64,000 bases of DNA, taken from assembly GCA_965230425.1 (NCBI GenBank), contig CBDDKW010000020.1, positions 1 through 64,000 on the forward strand, read 5' to 3'. The notes under the pieces were generated by a model. It saw nothing but the letters and a program-made list of their open reading frames with translations, ran no database searches and was not told the DNA's origin. Below, in pieces: positions 63,246-64,000 of the stretch (positions within the stretch are counted from its first letter, which is position 1; each line of letters begins with the position of its first letter). The stretch is from CBDDKW01 sp965230425 (GTDB taxonomy: Bacteria; Pseudomonadota; Gammaproteobacteria; UBA1113). Position numbers and translations under genes: made by a program.

Positions 63246-64000
63246 ATGGGCAGATCACGTCAACTTGGAAGCGCACGGCAGAGGACTAAGGGTTCAGGAT
63301 CAGCAAACGCTTCACATGTTTCACCCTCAAATCAGCCAGCAGTAAGCCAAGCTGCAAATATGCAAGTGGTTTCTTTGCTTCCAGGGCAGTTACAGACATC
63401 CAAATCTGAACAAGCAGATCCTAAAAAAGAGGAACCGTTATTTCCTGGGCTAACGGGCGGCCGATCTGAAAATTATGCAGATAGTCTGAAGGAAATTTTG
63501 AATATATTAACGAGAATGGGGATAACATGTTCTATCCCACAGGCTCATCCTTTATACCGGCTAGTTACCGCCACTCGGATCCTTGCGCTTAGTGGGGCTA
63601 AAGCAATCCGGATAGTTAATCCTGTTGCATTTCAAGCCTTAACTGAGGAAATTAAGTATCTTAATACGTATATGCAAGAATCAAAACAATTTAAACACCA
63701 AGCCATAAGTATTTTAATTGCTGCCATACGTGATGCTGCTGAACGTATGGCACTATGTAGTGTAATTGAGTCTAAGCAATATGATAAGTATATGCCGATC
63801 TTTAAAATCTTGTTAAAGTTATCGTTCAATATTCAGAAGAATATAGTACTGATGGATAAAGAAAAATCCTATGAACGAACAGTGAAAATATTACAAGCTG
63901 ATTTATCTGTCTATGTGGTTAGTATTATTGTGGAATACCTTATCCCAAGTCGAAATATTAACTTAATGAAAAAATATATGGTGACTTACTTATCGCTTGT
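63246..64000 (+). CDS. Unknown protein, 3' end outside the window
   Basis: At least 251 residues, open to the right edge. ATG 63246 has AGAGG 6 bases upstream. The first ~80 residues are polar and probably disordered (MGRSRQLGSARQRTKGSGS, PKKEEPLFPG). From about 85 on it is helical (ADSLKEILNILTRMG, AISILIAAIRDAAERMA), with no signal peptide or membrane helix. I do not recognise a domain. A disordered start with a helical body is also seen in secreted effectors, but that is only a possibility. Confidence 0.6.
   Translation, partial: MGRSRQLGSARQRTKGSGSANASHVSPSNQPAVSQAANMQVVSLLPGQLQTSKSEQADPKKEEPLFPGLTGGRSENYADSLKEILNILTRMGITCSIPQAHPLYRLVTATRILALSGAKAIRIVNPVAFQALTEEIKYLNTYMQESKQFKHQAISILIAAIRDAAERMALCSVIESKQYDKYMPIFKILLKLSFNIQKNIVLMDKEKSYERTVKILQADLSVYVVSIIVEYLIPSRNINLMKKYMVTYLSL

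Overview
The window looks like chromosomal DNA of a low-GC gammaproteobacterium. The pointers are a one-piece tmRNA, a long E. coli-type QueF, PanD, DinD, an MscK-like channel and a complete thiC-O-S-G-E-F-D operon. The AT-rich codon use, dense palindromic repeats and many small stand-alone kinases and acetyltransferases fit an environmental or host-associated lineage such as Legionellales. That placement is inference; no rRNA or other decisive marker is present.

Region by region. (1) 1-24.7 kb holds two neighbouring giant secreted adhesins on the + strand, built from VCBS/cadherin-like repeats with a lamin-tail-like module and RTX calcium repeats at the C-terminus. The first enters from the left edge and carries two indels that cancel out in frame. 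The second has a von Willebrand A domain. No type I secretion genes are in the window. (2) 24.9-35.2 kb holds small exported proteins, a DUF1835 protein, a threonine-aldolase-like enzyme, an SDR, two methyltransferases, an AAA ATPase with a nuclease-like tail flanked by palindromic arrays, and a MerR-QueF fusion. (3) 35.3-41.7 kb is the thiamine operon (- strand) under a TPP riboswitch whose ribosome-binding-site switch can be read in the sequence. (4) 41.8-45.8 kb (- strand) is the most interesting locus: a short peptide gene ending in four copies of an octapeptide, a borosin-type peptide backbone N-methyltransferase, and two paralogous multidrug/oligosaccharide-type flippases. I read it as a split-borosin RiPP cassette with a multi-core precursor. 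(5) 46.1-56 kb is a run of small detoxification or resistance-like genes: cupin, AraC/GyrI regulator, GyrI-like protein, monooxygenase-fold protein, two GNATs, three APH-fold kinases, an AlaX editing protein, a small AAA kinase, a methyltransferase and a DHFR/RibD-like reductase. (6) 56.4-64 kb holds RhuM, PanD, an RNA-ligase-like protein, DinD, tmRNA with a broken duplicate of its 3' end, an MscS-family channel, and an unknown protein running off the right edge.

Two regulatory links are visible. The promoter of merR-queF and that of a methyltransferase 17 kb away share a near-identical MerR-type operator with a 19-bp spacer, so they probably form one regulon. A ~165-bp multi-hairpin element occurs three times in the same orientation, with compensatory changes in its terminal stem, so its folding appears to be under selection.
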